NCBI RefSeq assembly: GCF_001005085.2
Contig: NZ_LBMU02000041.1
Span: 62,001 to 126,000 of the forward strand
Reading direction: 5' to 3'
Length of the DNA stretch: 64,000 bases
Source: Streptomyces humi
GTDB lineage: Bacteria; Actinomycetota; Actinomycetes; Streptomycetales; Streptomycetaceae
In this document: in pieces, positions 1-7,061 of the stretch
How positions within the stretch are numbered: position 1 is the first letter of the stretch
Layout of the letters: each line of letters begins with the position of its first letter
Made by a program: the position numbers and the translations under genes
Notes under the pieces: model-generated
Seen by the model: only the letters and a program-made list of their open reading frames with translations
Told to the model about the DNA's origin: nothing
Database searches by the model: none

Positions 1-787
1 TGCGCATGGCCTCGACCCGGGCCCGCTTCTTGTCGTTGCTCTTCACCACGGTCCAGGGCGCGTACTCGGTGTCCGTCTCCCGGAACATCTCGACCTTCGC
101 GGCCGTGTAGTCGTCCCAGCGGTCCAGCGAGGCCAGGTCCATCGGGCTGAGCTTCCACTGCCGTACCGGGTCGACCTGGCGGATGGTGAAGCGGGTCCGC
201 TGCTCGCCCTGCGAGACCGAGAACCAGAACTTCACCAGGTCCACCCCGTCGTCCACCAGCATCCGCTCGAACAGCGGCGCCTGGCGCATGAAGCGGCGGT
301 ACTGGTCGTCCGAGCAGAAGCCCATGACCCGCTCGACACCGGCCCGGTTGTACCAGGACCGGTCGAACATCACGATCTCGCCCGCGGTGGGGAGGTACTG
401 GACGTACCGCTGGAAGTACCACTGCCCGCTCTCGCGCTCGGTGGGCTTCTCCAGCGCCACGACGCGCGCGCCACGGGGGTTCAGGTGCTCCGTGAAGCGC
501 TTGATGGTGCCGCCCTTGCCGGCCGCGTCGCGTCCCTCGAAGACGATGACGATCCGGCGCCCGGTCTCCTTGATCCAGCTTTGCAGTTTCAGCAGTTCGA
601 TCTGTTGCAGCCGCTTGTGCCACTCGTACTCCTTGCGCTCCATGCGCTGGGCGTACGGGTAGTTCTCCCGCCAGGTGTCGATCGGGGAACCGTCCGGGCG
701 GATGAGTACGGGGTCGTCCGGGTCGCTGTAGTCGACCTTCAGGTCGGCCAGATCGGCCAGGTCGGACAGCAGGTCCGGCGTCGTCAT
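1..787 (-). CDS. ppk2: Polyphosphate kinase 2 (PPK2), 3' end cut by window edge
   Basis: Polyphosphate:nucleotide phosphotransferase of the PPK2 family, which moves phosphate between polyphosphate and nucleoside diphosphates in the cytosol. The 262 visible codons hold the family's Walker A segment FEGRDAAGKGG near residues 84-93, the GTIKRF helix, and a Walker B/lid segment FDRSWYNRAGVE. Starting at the ATG at 787 gives MTTPDLLSDL, preceded by GAGGAGG at suitable spacing. The C-terminus lies beyond base 1. It sits just downstream, on the same strand, of a phosphate permease, so polyphosphate handling and phosphate uptake are neighbours. The family call is firm; the preferred direction of reaction cannot be read from the sequence. 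Confidence 0.9.
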   Translation of the reverse strand, partial: MTTPDLLSDLADLADLKVDYSDPDDPVLIRPDGSPIDTWRENYPYAQRMERKEYEWHKRLQQIELLKLQSWIKETGRRIVIVFEGRDAAGKGGTIKRFTEHLNPRGARVVALEKPTERESGQWYFQRYVQYLPTAGEIVMFDRSWYNRAGVERVMGFCSDDQYRRFMRQAPLFERMLVDDGVDLVKFWFSVSQGEQRTRFTIRQVDPVRQWKLSPMDLASLDRWDDYTAAKVEMFRETDTEYAPWTVVKSNDKKRARVEAMR

Positions 788-826
788 CCAGTCCTCCTCA
801 GCGAGTCGGGGGGTCGGGGGTCGGGG

Positions 827-1057
827 TCAGTGGAACTGCGGCACGATCAGGTAGATGCCGTACGCCACCACCGCCGCGCAGGCGAGGAAGCACAGCCCGG
901 CCTGGGCGATGCCGGCGGTGCTGGTGCCGCCCTGCTCCTTTGCGCCCTCGTAGCGGGAGAGGCCGAGGACGCCGAAGGCGAAGACGACCACCACTGCGAA
1001 TGTAACTCCGATGCTCACCGCGGTGACCTGCCCGAGTGAGGTCCAGTCGATGCTCAT
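827..1057 (-). CDS. Small membrane protein next to Pit transporter
   Basis: A 76-residue protein with two hydrophobic stretches, about residues 12-33 and 47-72, joined by a short charged loop (SRYEGAKEQGG). It starts with ATG at 1057, 14 bp after the phosphate transporter stop on the same strand, so the two are very likely cotranscribed. I know no catalytic motif or family function for it. Streptomyces pit genes often have such a small neighbour, so an accessory role in phosphate transport is an inference from position only. Confidence 0.75.
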   Translation of the reverse strand: MSIDWTSLGQVTAVSIGVTFAVVVVFAFGVLGLSRYEGAKEQGGTSTAGIAQAGLCFLACAAVVAYGIYLIVPQFH

Positions 1058-1071
1058 GGGAACTCCCGGAT

Positions 1072-2226
1072 TCAGGCGGCGGTGCCGACGTGGGACGGCG
1101 GTTCGGTGCGGATGGCGACCTGGTGGCCGTCGTTGACGTTCTTCGCGTCGATCGGGTTGCGCCGCGACAGCAGGACGATGCCGGCCGCGAGCGCCGCGCC
1201 GACCAGTGCGACCACGACCGTGCCGAAGTTGCCGCCGTGCTTGACGGCGTACGCGGAGATGCCGCCGACCAGTGCCGCGCAGGGCAGTGTGATCACCCAG
1301 GCGGCGACCATGCGGCCCGCGACACCCCAGCGGACCTCCGCCAGCCGCCGGCCGAGGCCCGCGCCGAGGATGGAGCCGGAGGCGACCTGGGTGGTGGACA
1401 GGGCGAAACCCATGTGGGCCGAGGTCAGGATGACGGCCGTGGAGGCGGTCTCCGCCGCGAAGCCCTGCGGGGACTGGATCTCGGTCAGGCCCTTGCCCAT
1501 GGTGCGGATGATCCGCCAGCCGCCGATGTAGGTGCCGAGACCGATGGCGAGACCGGCGGTGGTGATGACCCAGACCGGCGGGCCGGCCCCGTCCGGCAGC
1601 GCGCCGACGGATATCAGGGTCAGGGTGATGATGCCCATGGTCTTCTGGGCGTCGTTGGTGCCGTGCGCGAGCGAGACCAGCGAGGCCGAGCCGATCTGCC
1701 CGAGCCGGAAGCCCTTGGTCACGGAGCCCGCACGGCCGCGGGCGGTGAGCTTGTAGGCGCAGTACGTCGCGATCAGCGCGGCCACGCCGGCGACCACCGG
1801 GGAGGCGAAGGCGGGGATGATGATCTTCTCGACCACCTTGTCGAAGTTCACGGCCCCGGAACCGGCACCGACCCACACCGCGCCGATCAGCCCGCCGAAC
1901 AGGGCGTGCGAGGAACTGGACGGCAGACCCACCAGCCAGGTCAGCAGATTCCACAGGATCGCTCCCACGAGTCCCGCGAAGATCATGCCCGGCGTCACCT
2001 TGGCGTCGTTCACGATGCCGCCGGAGATCGTCTTGGCGACCTCGGTGGAGAGGAAGGCTCCCACCAGGTTGAGGGCACCACTGATCAGAACCGCCGTCTT
2101 CGGTTTGAGGGCACCGGTCGCGATGGAGGTGGCCATCGCGTTCGCCGTGTCGTGGAAGCCGTTGGTGAAGTCGAAAGCAAGCGCTGTGACGATCACGACC
2201 GCCACGAGGAACGTGATGTGGTCCAT
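1072..2226 (-). CDS. pit: Inorganic phosphate transporter, PiT family
   Basis: Low-affinity phosphate permease of the PiT family (384 aa), an integral membrane symporter. The N-terminal half carries the signature FDFTNGFHDTANAMATSIAT (residues about 18-37) and the C-terminal half the second copy, SLAHGTNDAQKTMGII, as expected for the duplicated PD001131 motif. Many hydrophobic helices are visible. The ATG at 2226 starts MDHITFLVAV directly at the first helix. It lies between a PPK2 gene and a divergent AraC-type gene, and upstream of a small membrane protein in the same operon. It may correspond to the PitH2-type paralogue of Streptomyces, but I cannot decide between paralogues from sequence alone. 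Confidence 0.93.
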   Translation of the reverse strand: MDHITFLVAVVIVTALAFDFTNGFHDTANAMATSIATGALKPKTAVLISGALNLVGAFLSTEVAKTISGGIVNDAKVTPGMIFAGLVGAILWNLLTWLVGLPSSSSHALFGGLIGAVWVGAGSGAVNFDKVVEKIIIPAFASPVVAGVAALIATYCAYKLTARGRAGSVTKGFRLGQIGSASLVSLAHGTNDAQKTMGIITLTLISVGALPDGAGPPVWVITTAGLAIGLGTYIGGWRIIRTMGKGLTEIQSPQGFAAETASTAVILTSAHMGFALSTTQVASGSILGAGLGRRLAEVRWGVAGRMVAAWVITLPCAALVGGISAYAVKHGGNFGTVVVALVGAALAAGIVLLSRRNPIDAKNVNDGHQVAIRTEPPSHVGTAA

Positions 2227-2332
2227 TCCTTAATGCAAACAAGCGATGGCCAATTACGCGAGAACTGAAGGGAAACGAACGTCCAAGAACAAACCCGGTC
2301 CGTGTGGCGAATGTGCGTGCCATGCTGGGGCG

Positions 2333-2731
2333 ATGACCCTGGAGGACCTGCGGCGGCTGCGCCGGGCGCGCGACCGCATGGACCGCGAGTTCGCCGAACC
2401 CCTCGACATGGCGGAACTGGCGCGCACCGCCCTCATGTCGGCCGGCCACTTCCAGCGCAGTTTCCGCAAGGCCTTCGGGGAGACGCCGTACAGCTATCTG
2501 ATGACCCGGCGGGTCGAGCGGGCCAAGGCGCTGCTGCGGCGCGGCGACCTCACCGTGACGGAGGTGTGCATGGCGGTCGGCTGTACGTCCCTGGGGTCCT
2601 TCAGCTCCCGGTTCACCGAACTGGTCGGCGAGACACCGAGCGCGTACCGGGCGCGGGACCACGAGGAGAGCACGGTGATCCCGTCCTGCGTGGCCCGTAC
2701 GTTCACCCGGCCCCGCCGCCGGCCGTACTGA
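2333..2731 (+). CDS. AraC-family transcriptional regulator (HTH only)
   Basis: A 132-residue DNA-binding protein made almost entirely of the AraC double helix-turn-helix domain. The first HTH is near residues 23-50 (MAELARTALMSAGHFQRSFRKAFGETPYSYL), the second near 70-100 (VCMAVGCTSLGSFSSRFTELVGETPSAYR). There is no sensor domain, so it resembles the short SoxS/MarA-like proteins. The ATG at 2333 is preferred over an in-frame ATG at 2246 because the extra 29 residues lack family similarity and GGGG precedes 2333. It is transcribed away from the phosphate transporter, which is a possible target. Confidence 0.82.
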   Translation: MTLEDLRRLRRARDRMDREFAEPLDMAELARTALMSAGHFQRSFRKAFGETPYSYLMTRRVERAKALLRRGDLTVTEVCMAVGCTSLGSFSSRFTELVGETPSAYRARDHEESTVIPSCVARTFTRPRRRPY

Positions 2732-2861
2732 CCGCGGTTCGTCCACGGCCCCGGTCACGGTTCGTCCACAGCCCCGGTCACTCCGCGCTCTCCCGCCGTA
2801 CACTGACGGTCATCGTCGTATCAGTTGCCCGACAAGGTCTGTCAGAGCACCCGGGGGAGCC

Positions 2862-3230
2862 GTGGCAACCGCATTCATCTCCGTGCTGAGTCCCGATCCG
2901 GTCCGGCACGCCGAGTCCCTGACCGACTGGCTCAGGGGCGAGCCGGCGCTGACCGGCCGGGTCCGGCCGGTCGGCGGCGCACCGGTCGAGGGGCACCTGG
3001 GCGTCCCTCTCGACACGGTGTCCGTGCTGCTGGGCGCGGGCGGTCCGCTCACCGTGCTCGCGTCCTGCCTGCGTGCCTGGATCACCCAGCCGCGCCGCAG
3101 CGACGTGAAGCTGAGCATCAGACGCGAGCACGGCCCGGCGATCGAGATCGACGCCAGACGGGTCGACGGCGAGGACCTGGCCCGGCTGCTGCGGCAGGCC
3201 CTGGACGAGCACCAGGATCCGCGGGCGTGA
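2862..3230 (+). CDS. EACC1-like conflict-system component
   Basis: A 122-residue protein resembling the effector-associated constant component 1 (EACC1) family: a short alpha/beta N-terminus (LLxWLRGEPALTGRVRPVG pattern near residues 20-38), a small-residue segment VSVLLGAGGPLTVLASCLRAWI (residues 53-74), and a C-terminal strand-rich part ending in VDGEDLARLLRQAL. EACC1 proteins are found next to varied effectors in bacterial conflict systems, where they are thought to act as adaptors. The GTG start is preceded by GGGGGAG. The next gene, a caspase-TPR protein, begins after 1 bp, so the two are translationally linked. The family assignment is by recognition of sequence pattern, not by a search. 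Confidence 0.78.
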   Translation: MATAFISVLSPDPVRHAESLTDWLRGEPALTGRVRPVGGAPVEGHLGVPLDTVSVLLGAGGPLTVLASCLRAWITQPRRSDVKLSIRREHGPAIEIDARRVDGEDLARLLRQALDEHQDPRA

Positions 3231-3231
3231 C

Positions 3232-4563
3232 GTGCGCCTCCCCGACCGCGGGCGCTCCCGGATCGTCCTGATCGGCGCGAGCCGCTACTCCGACCCGGCC
3301 CTGCCCGGCCTGCCGGCCGTCGCGCGGACCGTCACCGACCTGCGCGAGCTGCTCACCGACCCCGGTCACGGAATCGTCCCCGAGAGCCACTGCACGGTCC
3401 TGCTCGACGACGGCGACCTGCGCACGGTCGGCGACCGGCTGCGCTCGGCCGTCGCCGACGCCGAGGACCTGCTGCTGGTCCACTACGCCGGGCACGGCCT
3501 GGTCGCCGGCCGCCGCCACTCGCTGTACCTGGCGCTCCCCGACAGCCGCTGGGCGGCACCCGAGTTCAACTCGCTGGAGTACGACAAACTCCGCGACGCC
3601 GTGCTGGACTCCCCCGCCGCCGCCAAGGTGGTCGTCCTCGACTGCTGCTTCTCCGGCCGGGCCCTCGGCGACTCGCTCGGCGGCGGCACGGCCGAGCGGC
3701 TCGGCCAGCTGGAGGTGGCCGGCAGCTACGTCCTCACCTCCGCCCAGCGCGACCAGGTCGCCCTCGCCCTGCCCGGCGAGGAACACACGGCGTTCTCCGG
3801 CCGGTTGATACGGCTGCTGCGCGACGGGATCCCCGGCGGACCCGAGTTGCTCACGGTCGAGGACCTGTACCGCCGGCTGCGGGCCGTCATGGCCGCCGAG
3901 GGCCTGCCCACCCCGCTCAACCGGAGCGCCGGCACCGCCCACTCCGTCGCCCTCGGCACCAACCGGGCGTTCGCCGCGACCGCTCCGCCCGAGCTGCGGG
4001 GACGGCACGAGCACGCCGTCGCGCAGGGCAAGGCCGGGGACTGGGCGGGGGCCGCCGAGCAGCTCCGGGAGACCGTCGAGGCACAGACCAGGCTGCTGGG
4101 CGCCGAGCACCCCGACACCCTGCGCGGCCGTCAGTCCCACGCGCACAGCCTGGGCGGCGCGGGCGGCCCCGCCGAGGCCGCCGAGCTGCTGCGCCCGCTC
4201 CTCGGCGACCAGCTGCGCCTGCTCGGCCCCGACCACGAGGACACCCTGCGCACCCGCCAGTTCCTCGCCGTCAACCTCGGCGAGGCCGGGCACCGCGAGG
4301 AGGCGGCCGGGATGCTCCGGGTGCTCCTCACCGACCGGGGCCGGGTCCTCGGCCCGGACCACCCGCACACCCTGCGGACCCGGCATCTGCTGGCCCGCAA
4401 CCTGGCTCTGAGCGGCGCCGAGGAGGAGGCACGGACCCTGCTGCGCGAGGTGGTGACGGTACGGGAGCGGGTGCTGGGGGCGGAGCATCCGCACACCCGC
4501 AGGGCACGGACGGACCTGGCGGACCTGACGGAGGCGGGCGATGGGGTACGAGAGGTTCGGTGA
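3232..4563 (+). CDS. Caspase-like peptidase (C14) with TPR repeats
   Basis: A 443-residue protein with an N-terminal caspase/metacaspase-like peptidase domain (about 10-245) and a C-terminal array of tetratricopeptide repeats (about 250-435). Both catalytic residues are present: His88 in HYAGHG (84-89) and a Cys in DCCFSG (137-142, Cys139 by analogy with metacaspases). The TPRs are of the kinesin-light-chain-like type, with four copies of the pattern LLGxEHPDTLRxR at about 42-residue spacing (positions 289, 331, 373, 415). The GTG start lies 1 bp after the EACC1-like gene and the 3' end overlaps the Clp-N gene by 23 bp, so the three form one operon. In known systems the peptidase is the lethal or processing effector; substrate and trigger here are unknown. 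Confidence 0.88.
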   Translation: MRLPDRGRSRIVLIGASRYSDPALPGLPAVARTVTDLRELLTDPGHGIVPESHCTVLLDDGDLRTVGDRLRSAVADAEDLLLVHYAGHGLVAGRRHSLYLALPDSRWAAPEFNSLEYDKLRDAVLDSPAAAKVVVLDCCFSGRALGDSLGGGTAERLGQLEVAGSYVLTSAQRDQVALALPGEEHTAFSGRLIRLLRDGIPGGPELLTVEDLYRRLRAVMAAEGLPTPLNRSAGTAHSVALGTNRAFAATAPPELRGRHEHAVAQGKAGDWAGAAEQLRETVEAQTRLLGAEHPDTLRGRQSHAHSLGGAGGPAEAAELLRPLLGDQLRLLGPDHEDTLRTRQFLAVNLGEAGHREEAAGMLRVLLTDRGRVLGPDHPHTLRTRHLLARNLALSGAEEEARTLLREVVTVRERVLGAEHPHTRRARTDLADLTEAGDGVREVR

Positions 4564-5008
4564 CCGGGCGCTGGACGTCGTCGACGCCGCCGGTGCGCGG
4601 GCCCGGGAGCTGCGGCACTGGTACGTCGAGCCGGGACACGTCCTGCTGGCACTGCTCGACCTGGACGGGGCGGAGACGGTACGGGTGCTGGGCGCGCCCG
4701 CCGAGGCGCTGCGCGGCGGGGTGATCGACGCCCTCGGCCGGGGCACCGTGGAACCGGGCGACCACCTGCCGCTCAGCGGTGCGACCGGTGCCCTGCTGGC
4801 GCGGGCGCCGCAGGAGGCCGACCGGCTCGGCCAACGCCGTGTGGAACCGCTCCACCTCCTGCTCGCCCTGCTGTCGGCCGCGGACACCGTGGTCATGGAC
4901 GTCCTCGCGGCCCACCGCGCCGGCCCTCGGCAGGCTCCCTTCGTCTCCGCCGACGCCCCACCCGCTCCCCGCCCCGCCCACGATCCCTACGTCTGGGCCA
5001 TGAGCTGA
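4541..5008 (+). CDS. Stand-alone Clp N-terminal repeat domain protein
   Basis: A 155-residue protein resembling the N-domain of ClpC/ClpA without any ATPase module. Two Clp-N repeats are visible: residues about 5-65 (FGDRALDVVDAAGARAREL... VEPGHVLLALLDL) and about 77-125 (LSGATGALLARAPQEADRL... VEPLHLLLALLSA). The tail after residue 128 is proline-rich and likely disordered. In Clp chaperones this domain binds adaptors and substrates. The ATG lies inside the end of the caspase-TPR gene (23-bp overlap), which argues for one functional unit. It might recruit targets or tether the caspase protein to ClpP machinery; that is inference. Confidence 0.82.
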   Translation: MGYERFGDRALDVVDAAGARARELRHWYVEPGHVLLALLDLDGAETVRVLGAPAEALRGGVIDALGRGTVEPGDHLPLSGATGALLARAPQEADRLGQRRVEPLHLLLALLSAADTVVMDVLAAHRAGPRQAPFVSADAPPAPRPAHDPYVWAMS

Positions 5009-5033
5009 CCCGCCGTCCCGGCCCGGCTGCGCC

Positions 5034-5039
5034 TAGCCT
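5034..5039 (+). promoter_or_regulatory. Putative -10 (TAGCCT), leaderless start
   Basis: TAGCCT ends 6 nt before the ATG of the following VOC gene, and no Shine-Dalgarno sequence is present. This spacing would put the transcription start at or next to the start codon. Confidence 0.5.
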
Positions 5040-5045
5040 GAGCCC

Positions 5046-5462
5046 ATGGACGTAAAACTCGCGCAGTGTTTCATCGCCGTCGACGACCACGACAAGGCGC
5101 TGGCCTTCTACCTTGACGTCCTCGGCCTGGAGGTCCACAACGACGTGGAGTTCGAGGGGATGCGGTGGGTGACCGTCGGCTCGCCGCAGCAGCCGGGCGT
5201 GGAGATCGTGCTGGAGCCGCCCGGCGCCAACCCCGACGCCTCCCCCGCCGACCGGCAGGCCATGGCCGAACTGCTCGCCAAGGGCATGCTGCGCGGAGTG
5301 ATCTTCTCCACCACCGACTGCGACGCGCTGTACGAACGGGTGCGGGAGTACGGCGGGGACGTCATCCAGGAGCCGATGGACCAGCACTGGGGCGTACGCG
5401 ACTGCGCGTTCCGGGACCCGGCGGGCAACCTGCTGCGCTTCACCGAACGCCGCGACACGTAG
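5046..5462 (+). CDS. VOC/glyoxalase-fold protein, single domain
   Basis: A 138-residue member of the vicinal oxygen chelate superfamily: paired beta-alpha-beta-beta-beta modules (VKLAQCFIAVDDHDKALAFYLDVLGL at the N-terminus, VIFSTTDCDALYERVREYGG in the second module) and the closing VRDCAFRDPAGNLLRFTE pattern typical of glyoxalase/bleomycin-resistance-like proteins. Such proteins bind a metal and act as dioxygenases, isomerases or antibiotic binders; the substrate cannot be read here. A second VOC gene follows after 19 bp, each with its own leaderless-type -10. Confidence 0.85.
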   Translation: MDVKLAQCFIAVDDHDKALAFYLDVLGLEVHNDVEFEGMRWVTVGSPQQPGVEIVLEPPGANPDASPADRQAMAELLAKGMLRGVIFSTTDCDALYERVREYGGDVIQEPMDQHWGVRDCAFRDPAGNLLRFTERRDT

Positions 5463-5468
5463 TGCCCC

Positions 5469-5474
5469 TACGAT
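5469..5474 (+). promoter_or_regulatory. Putative -10 (TACGAT), leaderless start
   Basis: TACGAT lies 7 nt before the ATG of the two-domain VOC gene. No ribosome binding site precedes that ATG, so a leaderless transcript is likely. Confidence 0.5.
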
Positions 5475-5481
5475 CCCGTCC

Positions 5482-6249
5482 ATGACCATCCGCTGGACGT
5501 ACGCCTTCGCCGACCGCCCCGCCGACCGCCTCGGTGCCGCCCAGGCCTTCTGGACGGCCGTCACGGACACCCGGCTGTCCGCGCCGCGCGGCACCGACGG
5601 CGAGTTCACGACCCTGCTGCCGGTCGCCGCCGCGGACGCCTGCGTCAAGGTCCAGGGCGTCGGCGACGGCCTCGGCGGCGCCCACCTGGACCTGTGCGCC
5701 GAGGATGTGGCTGGCCTGGTGCGGCGGGCCCGGGAACTGGGGGCGGAGCCGGTCGCCGAGCACGAGGGCTGGGCCGTACTGCGGTCGCCCGCCGGGCTGT
5801 TGTGGTGCGCGGTGCCCTGGCACGGCGAGTCGGTACGGCCGCCGGTGGTGGCGGGCAGCCGGCTCGACCAGGTCAGCCTGGACATCCCGCCGTCCGCGTA
5901 CGAGGCCGAGACCGTGTTCTGGGCGGAGCTGACCGGCTGGGAGCTGCTGACCGGCTCGCTGCCGGAGTTCCGGGTGCTCAGGCCACCGGCCGGGCTGCCC
6001 CTGCGGATCCTGCTCCAGCGGCTGGCCGCCGAACAGCCCGCCGCCGCCCACCTGGACCTGGCCTGCGCGGACATCGCCGCGACCCGGGCCCGGCACGAGG
6101 AACTGGGTGCCCTGCATGTGGCCGACGGCCGGCACTGGACGGTGCTGCGGGACCCGGCGGGCGGCGTCTACTGCCTGACCGGCCGGGACCCGGAGACCGG
6201 TGGCCTCCCTGCCGTCACCGCCAGGGCCGCACATCCACCACGGCCGTGA
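5482..6249 (+). CDS. VOC-family protein, two domains
   Basis: A 255-residue protein with two tandem VOC modules (about 1-120 and 125-250). Each begins with a segment like AQAFWTAVTD / ETVFWAELTGWELL and ends with WAVLRSPAGLLWC / WTVLRDPAGGVYCLT. This matches the glyoxalase-like domain proteins common in actinomycetes, usually annotated only as VOC proteins. The 3' end overlaps a convergent DUF952 gene by 35 bp. Function unknown. Confidence 0.82.
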   Translation: MTIRWTYAFADRPADRLGAAQAFWTAVTDTRLSAPRGTDGEFTTLLPVAAADACVKVQGVGDGLGGAHLDLCAEDVAGLVRRARELGAEPVAEHEGWAVLRSPAGLLWCAVPWHGESVRPPVVAGSRLDQVSLDIPPSAYEAETVFWAELTGWELLTGSLPEFRVLRPPAGLPLRILLQRLAAEQPAAAHLDLACADIAATRARHEELGALHVADGRHWTVLRDPAGGVYCLTGRDPETGGLPAVTARAAHPPRP

Positions 6250-6547
6250 CCGGGATCGGACCGTACACGTGCGGGAACTCCTCGCCACCCGGCTTCACCG
6301 CCTCCCACTTCACCGGTACACCGACCCGCGCCGGGTCCACGACCAGCACCACCAGTTCGTCCGGTCCGTCGTAGGACCCGTACAGGAACGCCGCGACCTG
6401 GGGGAGCTGGTCCTCGGTCGAGCAGTGGATGAAGCCCTCCTCCTGGAGGGTGCGGCCACGGGTGGAGATCTCGTAGGTGCCGCGTGCGCGGGCCTCCTCC
6501 CACCGGGAGTTCTCGGTGATGTGCAGGATGTTCGGCAGTCCGGTCAT
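6215..6547 (-). CDS. DUF952 domain protein
   Basis: A 110-residue protein with the DUF952 pattern: NILHITENSRWEEARARG at the N-terminus, then EEGFIHCSTEDQL, and FPHVYGPIPVTAVVDVRPW at the C-terminus. The family is widespread, small and functionally uncharacterised. The ATG at 6547 has no Shine-Dalgarno sequence but has a -10-like TAGCGT 6 nt upstream. It converges on the two-domain VOC gene with a short 3' overlap. Confidence 0.85.
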   Translation of the reverse strand: MTGLPNILHITENSRWEEARARGTYEISTRGRTLQEEGFIHCSTEDQLPQVAAFLYGSYDGPDELVVLVVDPARVGVPVKWEAVKPGGEEFPHVYGPIPVTAVVDVRPWR

Positions 6548-6553
6548 GCGCTC

Positions 6554-6559
6554 ACGCTA
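6554..6559 (-). promoter_or_regulatory. Putative -10 (TAGCGT), leaderless start
   Basis: On the minus strand TAGCGT lies 6 nt before the DUF952 start codon, consistent with a leaderless mRNA. It overlaps the 3' end of the upstream small zinc-ribbon gene. Confidence 0.5.
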
Positions 6560-6898
6560 CGGCGTCGGCTCTCCCCGTGGGGCCTCCGGCGGCCTGCGCT
6601 CCGGACCCGGGGACGGCGGGGCCTGCGGAGACCGCGCCTGCGAAGACCGTGGGGTCTGGGGAGACCGCGGGGCCTGCGGAGACCGTGGCGGGCCGGGGTC
6701 CGGCTGCTCGGAGCGCTGCGGCCGGGACCGCGCGGGGGACCGCTTCGGGGCGCCGGATCCGGCGTACTCGCCGCATTCCGGATTGCGGCAGGCCCCGGGA
6801 CCCCAGACCGGCACCCAGGCGCCCAGCGTCTTGTGCCGCCGCACGACACTCTCCACGGCCTGCCCGCAGACGGGACAGACCTGCTTCCGGCCGTCCAT
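6557..6898 (-). CDS. Small zinc-ribbon-like protein with proline-rich tail
   Basis: A 113-residue hypothetical protein. The first 40 residues hold CPVCG (residues 8-12) and a second pair, CRNPEC (residues 35-40), spaced as in a zinc ribbon. The remainder is a low-complexity Pro/Ser/Arg tail with repeated SPQAP/SPQTP units and is probably disordered. The ATG at 6898 is preferred over one at 6949: it has TACGCT 6 nt upstream and GAGG close by, and similarity to a zinc ribbon begins right there. No function is proposed. Confidence 0.6.
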   Translation of the reverse strand: MDGRKQVCPVCGQAVESVVRRHKTLGAWVPVWGPGACRNPECGEYAGSGAPKRSPARSRPQRSEQPDPGPPRSPQAPRSPQTPRSSQARSPQAPPSPGPERRPPEAPRGEPTP

Positions 6899-6904
6899 GT
6901 CCTC

Positions 6905-6910
6905 AGCGTA
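6905..6910 (-). promoter_or_regulatory. Putative -10 (TACGCT)
   Basis: On the minus strand TACGCT lies 6 nt before the ATG at 6898. It supports that start and a leaderless or near-leaderless transcript. Confidence 0.4.
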
Positions 6911-7061
6911 GGCGGGTACCGGGCGCGGCGCCTCGGGACGGTCCGGCACGGGGAGACGGCGGGCCCCGCACGCCGTGGGGATGTGCGGGACCCGTCGGAC
7001 CGGAGTCCCCGGGGATCCGTGCGGGGTCAGGAGCCGCGCGGGCCCGGGGACTCCGGGGTCT

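Noticed and set aside
2227..2332. PHO box (PhoP direct repeats) before the phosphate transporter
   Set aside because: GTTC-like words occur on the minus strand at 2290, 2280 and 2265, but the spacing is 10 and 15 bp and not the 11-bp phase of PHO boxes, and they lack the CACC part.
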